From: Mariniblastus sp.
Lineage (GTDB): Bacteria > Planctomycetota > Planctomycetia > Pirellulales > Pirellulaceae
Length of the DNA: 64,000 nt
Assembly (NCBI GenBank): GCA_022447605.1
Contig: JAKVBG010000003.1
Coordinates: forward strand, 62,001 to 126,000
Reading direction: 5' to 3'
The notes under the pieces were generated by a model. The model saw nothing but the letters and a program-made list of their open reading frames with translations, made no database searches and was not told the DNA's origin. Of the stretch, positions 16,883-24,717 are shown piece by piece (positions within the stretch are counted from its first letter, which is position 1; every line of letters begins with the position of its first letter). The position numbers were made by a program, and so were the translations under genes.

Positions 16883-18058
16883 CTACTTCTGGAGTCCCGG
16901 CTCCGGCTGGGAGCCGTTCGGGTCCGACGAGAAGGTCTCGCCTGCAGTCTCGGCAGAGGTCTTGCCTGTGACCGCACTCGCTGCCGAATCATCGGCCGCC
17001 TTCTCCGCGTCAGTCCCCTGGCCGGCCGGGGCTGGCTTGGCCCGCTTCGCATCCTCATCACTGGAAAAGATGGGGAGATATTTTTCAAAGACGCGATCGA
17101 GGTCCCGGTAATGTTTTCCATCCCGGTTCCAAGTCAACTCACCCCCCTCGTGCCCGACATAGGCAATGCCGGCCGCCAGCAACATGGCCCCCAGTTTCCA
17201 GAGCACCCCGTCGTCGGGGTTTCGATTGCGGGACCCCGTGGCATAGAGGGCGACCAACAGAGCAGCTGCCGTCACCGCCAGACCGGTCGTGCGGTGCCAG
17301 AAAATCTTGCTGTCCATGTTGGTCAGGTCTTCCAGTGATTCGACCTGCCAAGCCGAGTTCTCCATTGGCGCAAACCACCAGCCCGTCACGCAGGCGAGAA
17401 TCGCCCCCAACGTGCCGAGCCAGAGGCAGTAGTAGGAGCAATCGCTCATCACAAAACTGCCCCGCAGGCTGAACAGGGCAAACAGCCCCGAGGCGAGCAG
17501 TAACCCGATCGGCAGGTGGATCATGGCCGGGTGAAGGGAGCCGATCGCATTGTAAAGGTTGGGCTCGTCGGTCTTGACCACAACAGTCTCGGCTGCCGGG
17601 GCCGCTCCGCTGACCGGCTCCGCGTTGCCGACGGGTTCCGCGTTGCCGACGGGTTCCGCCTCGGGCTCGGCCGGGGCCCATTGGACATCATCCGGCCAAG
17701 AGGCACCCTGCTGGATCCAAAGCTTGACCAGTTGCACATCCGCGTCATCCAGGGGTCCGCCCTCGTCCGGCGGTGGCATCAGCTCCTCTTCGTCATCCGT
17801 AACGAGGTAAGTATAAATTTCACTCTCTTCCGGCTCACCTGGCGTGATATAGTCCAGGGCGGCCTCTTTTTCATCGATCCGGAATCCCTCCTCGATGTCT
17901 GGGCCGTGGCACCTCAGGCAGTGATTCTCAAAAATCGGCTGAATGTCGTTCTTGAAGCTGACTGCGGTTTCCGTCTGGGGGACCGCCCACAGACTGGAGC
18001 AGAGCAACAGGTAAACGAACGATGACAGCATCGGGTAACGGCAGATCGATAACTTCAT
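16883..18058 (-). CDS. c-type cytochrome domain plus DUF2231-like membrane domain
   Basis: The 391-residue product has a signal peptide (about residues 1-26). A planctomycete-type cytochrome C domain follows with one heme site, CLRCH (Cys47, Cys50, His51), and a likely Met ligand in EELMPPPDEGG. A low-complexity linker contains a repeated EPVGNA unit. Next comes a membrane domain with four apolar helices starting at HPAMIHLPIGLLLASG. This is the pattern of DUF2231-like proteins found with planctomycete cytochromes. The last 60 residues are Ala-, Glu- and Lys-rich and disordered. It probably takes part in electron transfer at the cytoplasmic membrane. It is convergent with the helicase gene, 20 bases apart. 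Confidence 0.8.
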   Translation of the reverse strand: MKLSICRYPMLSSFVYLLLCSSLWAVPQTETAVSFKNDIQPIFENHCLRCHGPDIEEGFRIDEKEAALDYITPGEPEESEIYTYLVTDDEEELMPPPDEGGPLDDADVQLVKLWIQQGASWPDDVQWAPAEPEAEPVGNAEPVGNAEPVSGAAPAAETVVVKTDEPNLYNAIGSLHPAMIHLPIGLLLASGLFALFSLRGSFVMSDCSYYCLWLGTLGAILACVTGWWFAPMENSAWQVESLEDLTNMDSKIFWHRTTGLAVTAAALLVALYATGSRNRNPDDGVLWKLGAMLLAAGIAYVGHEGGELTWNRDGKHYRDLDRVFEKYLPIFSSDEDAKRAKPAPAGQGTDAEKAADDSAASAVTGKTSAETAGETFSSDPNGSQPEPGLQK

Positions 18059-18125
18059 TTTCCCAACCAGGCAGATCGCGTTTCAAGTACGTCGATATGA
18101 TAACAGTTTTTCACCGTGGCGAAAA

Positions 18126-18431
18126 TCAAAAGCGGGTTTCCCCCACCGGCAGCACAAGAATTTTCCCGTCGCCCGGGCGACCTGTCCTGGAGATCTCGCT
18201 GATCACCTGTAGAACGGCGTCGACCAGGCGGTCGTCCACCCAGGCGGCAATCTCGACCTTGGGAACATACACAAGTGAATATTCGTTCTCGCCGTACCGG
18301 TCGAGGTAGTTCTTCTGGCGACCAAACCCTTTGACTTCACGGACGCAGAGTTCCAGCACATCAAACTGGCTGATGGCCGTAATCACTTTTTCAGCCAGGA
18401 AGGGCTTTACGATGGCAACAATCTGTTTCAT
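18126..18431 (-). CDS. PII-family signal protein, short form
   Basis: The 101-residue product matches GlnB/GlnK-type proteins. It starts MKQIVAIVKP, has the T-loop entry VKGFGRQK (residues 33-40), Tyr51 of the T-loop in GENEYSLVYVPKVEI (the uridylylation position of enteric PII) and the B-loop TGRPGDGKILVLPV (83-96). It ends at residue 101 and lacks the C-loop of 112-residue PII proteins. PII proteins bind ATP/ADP and 2-oxoglutarate and control transporters and enzymes. The gene is last in an operon with a permease and a methyltransferase (10-base gap), so the permease is its likely target. The call is strong at family level. Confidence 0.85.
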   Translation of the reverse strand: MKQIVAIVKPFLAEKVITAISQFDVLELCVREVKGFGRQKNYLDRYGENEYSLVYVPKVEIAAWVDDRLVDAVLQVISEISRTGRPGDGKILVLPVGETRF

Positions 18432-18441
18432 GGTCCCCACT

Positions 18442-19116
18442 TCAAGACTGGATCGATGCCCAGGTCCAATGGCGGTCGGTTGTCGCCTGAACATCCTCAG
18501 CATCAAAGCCGTTCTGAACGACCAGTTCCCGGATTTCATCAATCGACAGGGCGGCCCGCAACGAGTCATCGAACATCTGTCGCGAATGGTCATTCTCCTG
18601 GCCGGCATACGTTTGGACCAGGTGCTCCACCTGGGCGTCCGTCTCGGGCCGTAGCAGGTCCCGCACATACAGGATTCCCCCACTGGCCGTCACCCGCACC
18701 ATCTCACTGACGCAGTCGGCTGGTTCAGGAATATGGTGGATGATGCTATTGGACATCACCGAGGAGAACATCCCGTCGGAAAACGCCATCTGCTTGGCAT
18801 CCACCTGCGCCAATTCGATCCGCTCGATCAGGCCGTCGGCCTCGATATTGTACCGGGCCAGTTCCAGCATGTTGATCGACATATCGATCGCCATGACCCG
18901 ACAGTCCGATTCCCGCTGACACAACTCGATCGGGATCAGCGCGGTCCCGGTTCCCAGGTCCAACACATCCCCCAATGGTTTCTCGTGCGCATTGGCAAAA
19001 TGGAGCAGATCGCTGACAAACACCCGGTTGACCTCCGAGTGATCCATCGCGTTGTAGTCCTCCGCTTCCTGCGAAGTATCCATCACTTCCGGTTCCCGTA
19101 CACGTTCCAGGCTCAT
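18442..19116 (-). CDS. class I SAM-dependent methyltransferase
   Basis: The 224-residue product has a Rossmann methyltransferase domain: motif I VLDLGTGTALIPIEL (near residues 51-65), the acidic end of beta-2 in VMAIDMSINML, motif II AQVDAKQMAFSDGMFSSVMS and post-motif FFHH-like NSIIHHIPEP. It resembles UbiE/type-11 methyltransferases. Its ATG directly follows the TGA of the permease gene, so translation is coupled, and the PII-like gene follows after ten bases. The substrate is unknown. Between a permease and a PII protein it may modify the transported compound or a regulatory target, but nothing in the sequence shows this. Confidence 0.8.
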   Translation of the reverse strand: MSLERVREPEVMDTSQEAEDYNAMDHSEVNRVFVSDLLHFANAHEKPLGDVLDLGTGTALIPIELCQRESDCRVMAIDMSINMLELARYNIEADGLIERIELAQVDAKQMAFSDGMFSSVMSNSIIHHIPEPADCVSEMVRVTASGGILYVRDLLRPETDAQVEHLVQTYAGQENDHSRQMFDDSLRAALSIDEIRELVVQNGFDAEDVQATTDRHWTWASIQS

Positions 19117-20820
19117 TCAGGCCTCCAGTTGTTCAAATTCTTCGTCGGTCGAAATGGGTGGCGTCGTCTTTCCCATCGTCAAACCCAACAGGAATAGCAG
19201 GACTGCCATCACCAGGTAGGCAACGGCAAACTGCAGGACGACCCGGGTCGAAGCCGCGTCAAATGCGTACAAAGTGTTCCACATATTCCAAGGCAAAAAC
19301 ATCTTGTCGCCCTCCAATGGTGAATGCATCACACCAAACAGGACGAGCAATCCCCCCACCGCCATATAGAGCGAGGCCTGAATGAAACGGCGATCGATGA
19401 TCTTGGCCATGGCTGAGGCCCAGATCAAGCTGGTCAGAATAAAACCTCCTGCCAAAACATTCATATGCAGCACCAAGCTCTGTAAATCCGTTCGCACCGC
19501 GGCCGGCAATGAATCCCAATCCAACCATGCGGCGAACTGCCCCACATAAATCATGATCAACTTGGCCAAGGCCGGCAAACAAGCGATTGCCAGTGCCGCA
19601 TAATGCCTGCGTGGTGTTGCGTGAAAACTTTGTGCGGTAATCTCGATCCCGATAAAAATCAGGATCGGCAAAAGGGCCGCTTCCGGTATGAACTTGAACA
19701 ACAGCCCGAAATAACCGATCAAACCGGCGCCCCCTACGAACAGGGCCGTGGCCAGGGTGTACGCCGCACGGCCCCCCATCGCTTTGTAGGCAGGATGCCC
19801 AATGTAGGGAGTGGTTTGAATCACACCCCCACACAAACTCGCACCAATCGTGGCGAGCGCTTCGATGCTAATCACGTTATTCGTATCAAAATCATCACCC
19901 ACCGATGCCGCGCTCTCGGCACAGTCAATTCCTCCAATCACGGTGGCAATGGCAAAGGGAATCACATACGGGAGATATTGAAAGGTCGATTCCATGGCAT
20001 CAAACCAGGAAAACTGGAAGACCGTCAGCCATTCCATGGGAAACCAGACGGGATCCGTCTCATTACTGGGTAATTGCGGTGCCAAACGGGTGCCCAGCGC
20101 CTCGTCCGCGCCGACCATCAGGTACCACAAGACCGACCCGATCATGACCGCCCCCAGGGCCCCCGGTATTCGGAAAGGGAGTTTGCCCCGGGCGACCAAA
20201 GTCACCAGAACAATGATCAACGCGGCAAAACCGACAATCGGATTGACGGCGAGTTTGGGCAGCTGCATGAAGGCTATCAGCACCAGGGCAATCGCTGCCA
20301 GCGACCCCAACAGCCCCGCTCGCGGAAACACGTTCCGCACCCAGTTGGAACCAAAAGACATCAGAAGTTTGATCAGACCTGTGATGAAGATGGCGCAAAT
20401 ACCAATATGCCAAGCCTCCATCGCCGCCGTTTGAACGGCTACTTGCTCGGCCATCCCTTCGGCCAACAGTCGCTCCTTGGCCGTCACAAAAGCGGGGCCG
20501 ATCACGAACAACACCATCCCGATCGTACTCGGTGTATCCAGCCCCAGTGGCATCGCCGTCACATTGGTCTTGCCCGTTCGTTTGGCATAGCGAAAGGCCA
20601 ACCAAAAGAACATCAGATCCCCGACCATGACGCCGATCGCCGTTCCCGGCACCATGTAACGCAAGGAAAAATCTACAGGGAACTGAAAGATGCTAGCTAA
20701 CATACCGACGGTCAAAACAAGACCGGCAATGTTGTCTAACATCAAGCCAAAAAAGGCATTTACGTCACCTGGAGCGGCCCAGATATAGCGGTTTTTCTTC
20801 ACGGCTGACCTTTTCGGCAT
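19117..20820 (-). CDS. NCS2/AzgA-like multi-pass permease
   Basis: The 567-residue product has about 12-14 membrane helices and resembles xanthine/uracil/adenine-type (NCS2, AzgA-like) permeases. The N-terminal block GDVNAFFGLMLDNIAGLVL, TAMPLGLDTPSTIGMVLF and the central IGGIDCAESAASVGDDFDT are the recognisable parts. Longer than usual loops lie around residues 115-135 and 230-260. It heads an operon with a methyltransferase and a PII-family protein. This recalls transporter/PII pairs such as AmtB-GlnK and SbtA-SbtB, in which the PII protein gates the transporter. The substrate could be a nucleobase or another small anion. The family call is moderate. Confidence 0.75.
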   Translation of the reverse strand: MPKRSAVKKNRYIWAAPGDVNAFFGLMLDNIAGLVLTVGMLASIFQFPVDFSLRYMVPGTAIGVMVGDLMFFWLAFRYAKRTGKTNVTAMPLGLDTPSTIGMVLFVIGPAFVTAKERLLAEGMAEQVAVQTAAMEAWHIGICAIFITGLIKLLMSFGSNWVRNVFPRAGLLGSLAAIALVLIAFMQLPKLAVNPIVGFAALIIVLVTLVARGKLPFRIPGALGAVMIGSVLWYLMVGADEALGTRLAPQLPSNETDPVWFPMEWLTVFQFSWFDAMESTFQYLPYVIPFAIATVIGGIDCAESAASVGDDFDTNNVISIEALATIGASLCGGVIQTTPYIGHPAYKAMGGRAAYTLATALFVGGAGLIGYFGLLFKFIPEAALLPILIFIGIEITAQSFHATPRRHYAALAIACLPALAKLIMIYVGQFAAWLDWDSLPAAVRTDLQSLVLHMNVLAGGFILTSLIWASAMAKIIDRRFIQASLYMAVGGLLVLFGVMHSPLEGDKMFLPWNMWNTLYAFDAASTRVVLQFAVAYLVMAVLLFLLGLTMGKTTPPISTDEEFEQLEA

Positions 20821-21151
20821 GAAGTTTGCAACTGTCTATCCTTCGCGATGGGACAGCGTTTGCGAGTGTAAATCGTTCGCGGGCGTAAAAAAAGGCCTGT
20901 TGGGGGACCGGGTGAGTCACCAGAGACCCCGATACGGCCGATAGGGGACCGGTTCTTCAGTGCTTGGGGCACTGAAAACGTCAGGCCAAAATCGCTGTTT
21001 TTCCCGTAAAAAACGCGAAATATGCCCGGCAACCAACTGGAAACTGCTCAACGTTTTCCGATTTTAAGGAGTCGTATCGAAGAGAAATGATTGACGAGTG
21101 GGGCATTTTGCCCGACCCGTGAACTTCCTCCACTAAGATACGTATAGAGGA
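20821..21151. other. divergent intergenic region with palindromes
   Basis: These 331 bases lie between the start of the permease operon (minus) and the ECF sigma gene (plus). They hold no gene, but contain an 11-base palindrome and a strong hairpin (listed separately) and GGGGACCGG twice (near 20903 and 20944). An A-run at 20887-20893 gives a T-run on the minus strand. Confidence 0.45.
20911..20976. promoter_or_regulatory. palindrome and hairpin upstream of the permease-PII operon
   Basis: GGTGAGTCACC (20911-20921) is a perfect 5-1-5 palindrome, as expected for a dimeric repressor or activator. TTCAGTGC (20956-20963) and GCACTGAA (20969-20976) form a perfect 8-base hairpin with a five-base loop. 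Both lie 90-160 bases upstream of the permease start, in a region that could hold operators for either divergent transcript. Function is inferred from symmetry and position only. Confidence 0.4.
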
Positions 21152-21799
21152 ATGCAAGCCACGATTCACGATTTGCACTTTAACCATTCACGCCAACTCA
21201 CTGCTAAGCAAGATCCGGTGACTGACGAGCAATTGCTGATTGAATACCGCGAAACGGGTGACCGGGAGCTGTATGCGCAACTCGTTTACCGGTATGAGCG
21301 TGAGTTGTTCAGTTACCTGAGAAGGTATTTGGGTAACGCCGAGATGGCCGAGGACGTTTTTCAGACAGCGTTTTTGCAGGTTCATCTCAAGTGTGATCTG
21401 TTTCAGGCAGGTCGTCGTTTCCGACCGTGGCTTTATACGATTGCAACCAATGCGGCCATCGATGCCCGACGGCGTAACAAGCGACACAGGATGGTCAGCC
21501 TTGACACGCCGCGCGAGCAAGAAAATGAAGATGTGGGCCGCCTGGTGAACCTCTTGGAGAGTGGCGATCTGGGTCCTGTGGGGTCGGCCGAACGCGCCGA
21601 GGCAAATCGCCTCGTTCGCGAAACGCTGAACCAACTGCCCGAGTCGATGCACGCGGTGATTCAGCTGGTCTATTACCAGGGTTTGAAATACCGCGAAGCG
21701 GCGGAAATTTTGGAGGTTCCGGTAGGAACCGTCAAGAGCCGCCTGCATTCGGCAATTGCCAGACTGACCGATGTTTGGAATTCAAGCCAGGTCGACTGA
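21152..21799 (+). CDS. ECF-type RNA polymerase sigma factor
   Basis: The 215-residue product has region 2 at about residues 35-105 (LVYRYERELFSYLRRYLGNAEMAEDVFQTAFLQV in part, then FRPWLYTIATNAAIDARRR). Region 4, at about 160-210, has the helix-turn-helix YREAAEILEVPVGTVKSRLH. It directs core polymerase to specific promoters. The following gene encodes a membrane protein with an anti-sigma-like N-terminus, so this sigma is probably held at the membrane. The linker between regions 2 and 4 is long and acidic. The start at ATG 21152 has an AGAGGA just upstream, but a start a few codons later cannot be excluded. Confidence 0.9.
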   Translation: MQATIHDLHFNHSRQLTAKQDPVTDEQLLIEYRETGDRELYAQLVYRYERELFSYLRRYLGNAEMAEDVFQTAFLQVHLKCDLFQAGRRFRPWLYTIATNAAIDARRRNKRHRMVSLDTPREQENEDVGRLVNLLESGDLGPVGSAERAEANRLVRETLNQLPESMHAVIQLVYYQGLKYREAAEILEVPVGTVKSRLHSAIARLTDVWNSSQVD

Positions 21800-21856
21800 G
21801 CAACCCCCGGCGGTTGCCAGCTGGTTTGGCCTACCCAGTTGAGTGAAAAAAGAACC

Positions 21857-22897
21857 GTGAATAACCCTTCGAAAGAAGATTTGCTGGGCTACGTGTTGGG
21901 GGCATTGGACGCCGACCAACAGCAGCAGGTCCAGCAGTCGATCGACCAAGACCCCCAGATTGAAGATGAACTGATCGAGATCAAGGCTTCCTTGGCTCCG
22001 TTGGAGCTGCTGGAGAGCAGGTCCGGAGCGCGTCCTGGATTGGCGCGACGAACCTGTGAATCGCTGGCGATCCTGCAGAAAACAGAAGCGCGTGAATCTG
22101 CCGCAGATTCTCACCCGGATGAGCCCGCGTTGTCACCCGCCTCCCGGGAGCGCTCGCTCCAGCAGATGAGCCCGGAGTTCGCGACCGGGACCCTCCGGTC
22201 CCGCTGGTCCTTGAACGACCTGTTGGTGGGCATTGCCTGCGCCGCGGTGATGGTCGGCCTGTTATTCCCGGCCATATCGTACACCCGTTATTACAGCAAC
22301 CGAGCTGGCTGCCAGGAAAACATGATCAGCCTGGGGTCCGCCTTCCAGTCCTACAGTGATATCCACGATGGGCAATTCGTGGCGATCCCGACCTCCGGCA
22401 ACTGTGCCGTCACTGGCATCTTTGCACCGACGCTCAAGGCTGCCGGCCTGTTGTCGGACGATCACCTGGCCTGCCCTGGGTCAAATCGGGAAGCGCCCGT
22501 TTTCGTTCCCAGCCTGCAGACGATTGAAGGAAGCCGGGGAGAACGATTGTCGTATTACCACCAGATCATGGGTGGGGATTACGGTTACACGATGGGATAC
22601 TACGCAAACGAACAGTACGTAGCGCCCACCGATGTAGGCAGAAGCCACTTCATCCTTTGTGCTGACAAGCCCTCGCCAATGAACGAGGGGTTCCGGTCCA
22701 GCAATCACGGTGGTGTCGGACAGAACTGCCTGTTCGAAGATGGCCACTACCAGTTTGTCAAAGGGCACGCTTACGGCCATGACCCGATCTACAAAAATGA
22801 TTATGACATGGTGGCCGCTGGGGCTCACGCCAACGACTCGGTGATCGGTGCCAGCCACAACGCACCGACTCATTACAAAATGTCGCTCATTGAATAA
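21857..22897 (+). CDS. membrane anti-sigma-like protein with a DUF1559-like extracytoplasmic domain
   Basis: The 346-residue product starts from GTG 21857; TTG 21839 is an alternative. Residues 1-75 resemble the helical anti-sigma/zinc-less ASD-type N-terminus (SKEDLLGYVLGALDADQQQQV...). A single membrane helix lies at about 121-141 (LLVGIACAAVMVGLLFPAIS). The outside part begins like a pseudopilin neck (YYSNRAGCQENMISLGSAFQSYSDIHDG) and ends in the DUF1559-type H-x-DG signature (NHGGVGQNCLFEDGHYQFV). It follows an ECF sigma gene by 57 bases. It likely binds the sigma factor inside and senses something outside with the pseudopilin-like domain. The roles are inferred from layout; domain resemblance is visible. 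Confidence 0.72.
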   Translation: MNNPSKEDLLGYVLGALDADQQQQVQQSIDQDPQIEDELIEIKASLAPLELLESRSGARPGLARRTCESLAILQKTEARESAADSHPDEPALSPASRERSLQQMSPEFATGTLRSRWSLNDLLVGIACAAVMVGLLFPAISYTRYYSNRAGCQENMISLGSAFQSYSDIHDGQFVAIPTSGNCAVTGIFAPTLKAAGLLSDDHLACPGSNREAPVFVPSLQTIEGSRGERLSYYHQIMGGDYGYTMGYYANEQYVAPTDVGRSHFILCADKPSPMNEGFRSSNHGGVGQNCLFEDGHYQFVKGHAYGHDPIYKNDYDMVAAGAHANDSVIGASHNAPTHYKMSLIE

Positions 22898-22930
22898 ACG
22901 ATTGCAGAATGACGCCATCGCTCGAGAAGG

Positions 22931-22972
22931 AAACGGGTCGTTGGGATTCGCCCTCCAACCCGTTTCTTTTTC
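22931..22972 (+). terminator. intrinsic terminator after the sigma/anti-sigma pair
   Basis: AAACGGGT (22931-22938) pairs with ACCCGTTT (22957-22964), extended by TTGG with CCAA, and is followed by TTTCTTTTTC. It lies 34 bases after the anti-sigma stop and has the stem plus T-run of a Rho-independent terminator. Confidence 0.75.
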
Positions 22973-23152
22973 TCAGCAGCGCCAGCCAAAGGCAGTCGCT
23001 CTCACACCAGGGCTATCAGAAAACGGGCCATCGACGTTTTTTTGAACGACCACCGTCCCGGACACGTATGGCTACTCGCCAATCCGGTCAGCGGGGCGCT
23101 GTGGTAACCGACGCCCCCTGGCCATCCTGCTTCTTGAAACCGGGTCTCGATC

Positions 23153-23305
23153 ATGAAATTGCATTCCTGGCTGACCGCCACCCTCTGCCTGCTGGCAGCT
23201 ACCCTCCTGCTGGCATGTCTCGGCTGTCAAGCGACCAGCCCTTACGGCCTCGATGGCCAGGTCTTCTACCCCAACTCCCCGATTCCCGGGTGCCGCTCGA
23301 CGTGA
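23153..23305 (+). CDS. small predicted lipoprotein (50 residues)
   Basis: ATG at 23153 starts a 50-codon frame ending at TGA 23303-23305. It encodes a Lys start, a hydrophobic stretch (WLTATLCLLAATLLLA) and a lipobox-like LLAC or CLGC. A short mature part follows with Tyr, Asn and Pro (SPYGLDGQVFYPNSPIPG). Small lipoproteins of this kind are common in planctomycetes and are often missed by gene callers. No function can be assigned. Confidence 0.5.
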   Translation: MKLHSWLTATLCLLAATLLLACLGCQATSPYGLDGQVFYPNSPIPGCRST

Positions 23306-23644
23306 GGATTTTAGCCGGGCATCGTGCATGCCCTCAATCGATTCCCCACCGCAGAAACAACCGCGCCTGAACAGAAGAACCGCCCTTCAGGCCCGGCGGG
23401 GACAGTGACTCTCGATCGCCAACATAAATTTCCAGTCAAAATATTGGGAACGAATCGAACGGTCCGTGCGTCGGAGACGAAAACGACTGGACATGCATAC
23501 TGGACAGTCGTCGTTAATACCTGTTTTTGTTTCTGTTTGGCTGGAAGCGCGCACTCGACTAGACTGGTTGTCCGATGAGTTGGCCCGAGTCAACCTGTGG
23601 AGTGATTCCTTCGAGCCCGCCCCCTGTCAACGCGAGGACCCACG
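23306..23644. other. intergenic, nothing recognised
   Basis: About 340 bases lie between the small lipoprotein and the gene at 23645. No convincing frame, repeat or promoter was seen. Confidence 0.4.
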
Positions 23645-24598
23645 ATGTGCTGCTTTTCTCAACCGGTCGTTTCAGTTACCGACACCAATATTTTCGCGCG
23701 GCTGCTCCCCAACGGCTGGCAGTACCTGGTTTACCAGATGAATTTCAAATCGGACGAAAAGAACGCCATGGTCCTCCCTCTGCCCGTTCAGTTGCCGGCT
23801 GTGGAAGAGCAATCAGTGGAGTTCATTTCACTGCAACAACACGAACGTTTTTTCCAGGAACTCCGCAGCGGTTTCCCACTGACACAATACCCCCGCGGGC
23901 AGGTCGATTCCCGCGCCCCATCCGCTAATAGGTCCATTCTGAAGGTCCACGAAGTCGGCGATTTCATCGCCTCGTTCGTACCCACAGCCGACGATTTTGA
24001 CCGGCTGGACCCCCAGTTCCGCATCCCGCGGGAATCGTGGGACCAGATTCCCCATTACTCCGATTACGGTTTCGCTGTCTTCCAGTTAAAGACGCTCGAG
24101 GGCAAGCCCCACCCGATGGCCTTCAAGTTCCGTTCCCGACTGAACCAGCCGGATGGCGGTTCTCTCTTTTTTCCCACCGTTCACATCCACGATGGCGAGG
24201 TACACACCCGGGAGAAATTTGACCACACGCTCTTCCTGCAGGATCCAACCTTCGACCGCGCCTGCGGCAGCTACAAGCAGCGCGGCTATCCGGTAACCGA
24301 CCCGGCCACCGGTTATGTCCGTTCGAAATGGCCCGCCCAAAAGTTCTGCGATATCGAGGCCTGTCGGGGAATCGTCGACCCGAACGGACTGGTCCACCGT
24401 CTCGAGATGCGGGGACGATTGGAAAACGCCGACGTACTCGCCTCGCTCAAACCGTCCGACTTCAAGCGTTCGTCCGGTATCTTTCCCTGGCTCGGCCTGT
24501 CGGCCGGAGCCGGGCTGGCCGGGATTGTCGGCCTGAAGTGGTTTTTTGATCGCCGCGATCAGGTTTCCAGCCAACAGGCGGAAGAAACAACCGGCTAA
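23645..24598 (+). CDS. conserved protein of unknown function with C-terminal membrane helix
   Basis: The 317-residue product opens with MCCFSQPVVSVTDTNIFAR and continues with WQYLVYQMNFKSDEKNAMVLPLPV. I recognise this opening as a conserved type of uncharacterised protein in planctomycetes and relatives but know no function. The N-terminal Cys pair, the PLP-rich stretch, His residues (FPTVHIHDGEVH) and the CGSYKQRGYP region stand out. A membrane helix near residues 279-300 (FPWLGLSAGAGLAGIVGLKWFF) is followed by a charged tail. There is no signal peptide, so the protein is probably tail-anchored in the cytoplasm. It stands alone upstream of the U32 gene. Confidence 0.75.
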   Translation: MCCFSQPVVSVTDTNIFARLLPNGWQYLVYQMNFKSDEKNAMVLPLPVQLPAVEEQSVEFISLQQHERFFQELRSGFPLTQYPRGQVDSRAPSANRSILKVHEVGDFIASFVPTADDFDRLDPQFRIPRESWDQIPHYSDYGFAVFQLKTLEGKPHPMAFKFRSRLNQPDGGSLFFPTVHIHDGEVHTREKFDHTLFLQDPTFDRACGSYKQRGYPVTDPATGYVRSKWPAQKFCDIEACRGIVDPNGLVHRLEMRGRLENADVLASLKPSDFKRSSGIFPWLGLSAGAGLAGIVGLKWFFDRRDQVSSQQAEETTG

Positions 24599-24717
24599 AC
24601 GTGCTCCGGTGTCGGCCGCAAACCCTGCGATTCCGGCCACCCTTCGGTTACCATGGACATCTGCGCGATTCGCACCGACGATCGCCCCCAACCCCGTAAC
24701 GAAGTGTGCCAGATCCG

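Noticed and set aside
17629..17660. Short tandem repeat in the cytochrome gene as a CRISPR or VNTR locus
   Set aside because: It is two or three copies of an EPVGNA-coding unit inside an open reading frame.
22909..23370. Open frame between the sigma operon and the lipoprotein
   Set aside because: It runs through the terminator hairpin and the small lipoprotein in another frame; composition is not protein-like.
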